NCBI GenBank assembly: GCA_003599255.1 | Contig: QZJF01000005.1 | Location: forward strand, 96,985 to 134,673 | DNA: 37,689 nt | Direction: 5' to 3' | Source: a candidate division WWE3 bacterium | GTDB lineage: Bacteria; Patescibacteriota; WWE3; UBA101185; UBA10185 | In this document: positions 35,709 to 37,689 of the stretch, one piece after another | Position numbering within the stretch: position 1 is the first letter of the stretch | Layout of the letters: each line of letters starts with the position of its first letter | Program-made: the position numbers and the translations under genes | Notes under the pieces: model-generated | Databases searched by the model: none | What the model saw: the letters and a program-made list of their open reading frames with translations, nothing else | Told to the model about the DNA's origin: nothing

Positions 35709-37676
35709 CTATTTGGTTTGTAGCCACCTTACTGAGTTCACTCCCAGATAATCTCTTAATTTAGTTAAATACTTAGCCTCGTAAGCAAAGCTTTCGGAAG
35801 GGTAGCGCGTGTTGTTTGTGCCTTGTAACGTTCTCTGGAAGTGAAATTTATTTGTACTATACATGCCGTTTAAGGTTAAGGTGTCCGCTGCTTCACCTTC
35901 CTGAAGATCATATGCGGAATAAATATCACCGTCCGCAAATATTGCAATTCCGACAGTATTTACTGACTTAGATATCTCGACGTTTCCTTTCACAACAAAC
36001 AATGCAGCTGAATCCTGCGAGATACTAATGTCCCGCGAAATTCTGAGGTCTCCATTTACAAACACTATTTGAGTGAATGTATCCGAATCATAGTCGTTTG
36101 GAATAGTCCCGATTCTGATTTCATAATTACCGTCAACTTGGAATACTCCGGAATTTGTGTTTAAAGTGCTTATTCCCGTAGGATTTGGTTTTACGGTTTG
36201 TAGAAGCTTGTCGTAGTCATACGCCGCAGGAGCAAGGGAATTCATAACGACCCAATTTGTGCTGGATGTAAAAAAACTTAATAATGTGTTTCCAATTTCT
36301 ATAAGTCCGTCCGTATTGTCTTCTTCCGGCTCCGAAATCATGTTAATACCCCCGTTCGATCTAACAGTTCCGCCCCCATCGAATTTAACCCATGGGCCGT
36401 TTATACAAAAATCTTTTGTAGCAAAGTTTCCGGCCAGGTCTTCCGCCCAGAACCTTACGGTTTTGCAGGTTTTCCAGTCGTTGTTGCAGAAATTTGTTTT
36501 TGGAGTTAAAAGGTAGGCGGAATTAGCTCCTGGAACAAAAGGGGGTGATATCAAGATTACCCATTCATCGTCCTGCCAAGCTGAGCTACAGTCAGATATA
36601 TCGGTGTACCTTCCAAAGCTTCCAACAGGTGAGAAATCAGTGTGATATTGGTACTTATCAGTGAGCGTGGATAAGCCGGATGTAACATCTTCCACGAACG
36701 TGTACACATAAAGCTCGTGTGATGCCCCCAAAAGTCCTCTAAAGGCTCCTGAATCATGCCAGTTGCCCGGAGGTGTCTGATCAATTTTAAAAGTAACGCA
36801 GTTAATTGGTGTGCCGCAGGAATAAATTTCCGTGTTGTCAGCCCTGTCGATGCTATAAAATTCCAATGTATGCTCTCCGTCTTGACCTACAACCACGTCG
36901 GTTGTGGCATTGGTGTTTGAGTGTGAAATCGTTACCGCATCGGCCCAAATAGTGCCAGCTCCATTCAGTCCTATATCGAGATATACGCCTACGGCATTAA
37001 GGTCCGTCACTACAAAATTTAAAGATAATTGAGTCCAGTCATTTGTCCCTGACAGAGTCGAGCTTTGGACCAGGTACACTGTTTGTTGTCCGGCCCCATC
37101 CTGGGTGACCATGTAGACTTTAAAAAAGGCACTTTCGCTGACGTTCTCTGTTTTAATCCATACTGACGCATTCATGTTGCTGAGAGGGGACGCAACGGCA
37201 AAATTTCCGTAATTATTTACGCCATGCCACCCGCTCCCCGTAGTTGTGATTTTAGCTGAAGTACTTTCAAAGCCCGTAAGATAATTGGCAGTGTCCCGTT
37301 GATATGCGGTCTGTGCATCGGTAACAGTTGCACTCCATGCCTGAATTATGGGCGTGTTGCTGTAATCGATTATTTCAAATGATGGATTCGGCGCCAAATT
37401 TAACGAGTCGGAGAATGTTACTGTCTGCCATACGCCGCCGTTTAATCTGTAGTTGATTTCTTTTACACCGCTCTCAAGGTCAGTTGCTGTCAGGGTGTAA
37501 GTAACAGGCGAGACATACCAGTCATTATCCCCATCGGGTGTATTTGGAGATCTTGTGTATGTGGTAACAGGGGGAGTAATGTCAGTTTGAGCCTCTGCAT
37601 AGAATACATCTGTTGAAATTGTAAATAAAAAGATAAACAGCAGAGATTTGAGGTTGAGAATACTATTTCTGGGCAT
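35709..37676 (-). CDS. Large secreted surface protein with OmpL47-like and carbohydrate-binding-like domains, 655 aa
   Basis: An exported protein with an N-terminal signal sequence (about 1-30, NLKSLLFIFLFTISTDVFYAEAQ). Residues about 32-90 begin an OmpL47-type beta domain (WYVSPVTYTLTATDLESGVKEI..YRLNGGVW), which resumes after about 258 (VVVGQDGEHTLEFYSIDRADNTE). Between them lies a jelly-roll carbohydrate-binding-like domain (about 92-256, from NPSFE to GTIWADAVTI). A second Ig-like region follows (about 275-400), then a C-terminal repeat-like beta part (about 500-590, IVFVNGDLRIS, FVVKGNVEIS, IFADGDIYS) and a final FAYEAKYLTKLRDYLG. No anchor or sorting signal is visible at the end. TAGTAT stands 7 nt before the ATG. 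Probably cell-surface adhesion; function inferred. Confidence 0.82.
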   Translation of the reverse strand: MPRNSILNLKSLLFIFLFTISTDVFYAEAQTDITPPVTTYTRSPNTPDGDNDWYVSPVTYTLTATDLESGVKEINYRLNGGVWQTVTFSDSLNLAPNPSFEIIDYSNTPIIQAWSATVTDAQTAYQRDTANYLTGFESTSAKITTTGSGWHGVNNYGNFAVASPLSNMNASVWIKTENVSESAFFKVYMVTQDGAGQQTVYLVQSSTLSGTNDWTQLSLNFVVTDLNAVGVYLDIGLNGAGTIWADAVTISHSNTNATTDVVVGQDGEHTLEFYSIDRADNTEIYSCGTPINCVTFKIDQTPPGNWHDSGAFRGLLGASHELYVYTFVEDVTSGLSTLTDKYQYHTDFSPVGSFGRYTDISDCSSAWQDDEWVILISPPFVPGANSAYLLTPKTNFCNNDWKTCKTVRFWAEDLAGNFATKDFCINGPWVKFDGGGTVRSNGGINMISEPEEDNTDGLIEIGNTLLSFFTSSTNWVVMNSLAPAAYDYDKLLQTVKPNPTGISTLNTNSGVFQVDGNYEIRIGTIPNDYDSDTFTQIVFVNGDLRISRDISISQDSAALFVVKGNVEISKSVNTVGIAIFADGDIYSAYDLQEGEAADTLTLNGMYSTNKFHFQRTLQGTNNTRYPSESFAYEAKYLTKLRDYLGVNSVRWLQTK

Positions 37677-37683
37677 TAGATCA

Positions 37684-37689
37684 ATACTA
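37684..37689 (-). promoter_or_regulatory. -10 box of the surface-protein gene
   Basis: TAGTAT at the window edge on the minus strand, 7 nt before ATG 37676. Confidence 0.4.

Noticed and set aside
1-37689. UGA recoded to glycine (code 25)
   Set aside because: UGA ends many genes at family-typical lengths, and no conserved gene needs read-through.
1-37689. CRISPR array or insertion sequence
   Set aside because: No regularly spaced repeats, cas genes or transposase motifs were seen.

Overview
The window looks like chromosomal DNA from a Candidate Phyla Radiation bacterium (Patescibacteria), probably of the Microgenomates/Katanobacteria (WWE3) type. Grounds: tightly packed small genes; short versions of EF-Ts (152 aa), YqeY (100 aa) and YbeY (102 aa); many genes with a -10 box only 5 to 10 nt before the start codon (leaderless mRNAs); and a surface protein typical of such genomes. 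UGA is used as a stop codon, so the Gracilibacteria/Absconditabacteria code is excluded. The phylum call is inference from gene style, not from a marker tree.

Layout. 1-6194: assorted single genes. These are a GH1 glycosidase cut by the window edge, a Nudix hydrolase, an unknown 180-aa gene divergent from an ABC exporter whose mRNA leader looks like a ribosome-controlled attenuator, two small unknown genes, an isoaspartyl methyltransferase and a small secreted protein. 6197-14495: an integrated mobile element of about 8.3 kb. It lies between two copies of a 7-bp repeat, TGGCAGG, the right copy being the 3' CCTGCCA end of tRNA-Trp. It carries a large serine recombinase, a membrane-anchored PIN-domain protein with a three-helix membrane partner, a divergent pair of membrane proteins with an XRE regulator, a zinc-finger-like protein, and a small DNA-maintenance-like operon. 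14489-14865: four tRNAs on the minus strand (Trp, Thr-GGT, Tyr, Thr-TGT). 15040-15761: two tiny cysteine-rich genes and a strongly folded RNA. 15815-37676: housekeeping genes: rpmB; def-fmt; mreBCD-mrdA; topA; a HIT protein; a nucleotidyltransferase, dCMP deaminase and thyA operon; rpsB-tsf-frr-rseP; rpsU-yqeY-ybeY-pth; dnaX; recR; cysS; and a large secreted surface protein.

The most interesting point is the mobile element. The recombinase reading frame runs across the right repeat and ends inside the tRNA gene. If the element is excised and circularised at the 7-bp repeats, the frame continues into the left end, gains a different C-terminus (514 instead of 503 aa) and overlaps the start of the PIN-domain gene by 7 nt. 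Excision would therefore place the PIN/membrane pair directly behind the recombinase promoter. The recombinase mRNA also starts with what looks like a 17-bp bipartite stem crossed by an 8-bp pseudoknot. Together these suggest an integration-state switch coupled to a possible defence or stress effector; the function is inferred, not shown.

Other regulatory structure: a probable attenuator before the ABC exporter, a three-way-junction leader with a terminator-like hairpin before rpsB, a palindromic operator in the rpsU promoter, and a cluster of GCCATA-type half-sites at the divergent XRE promoter.
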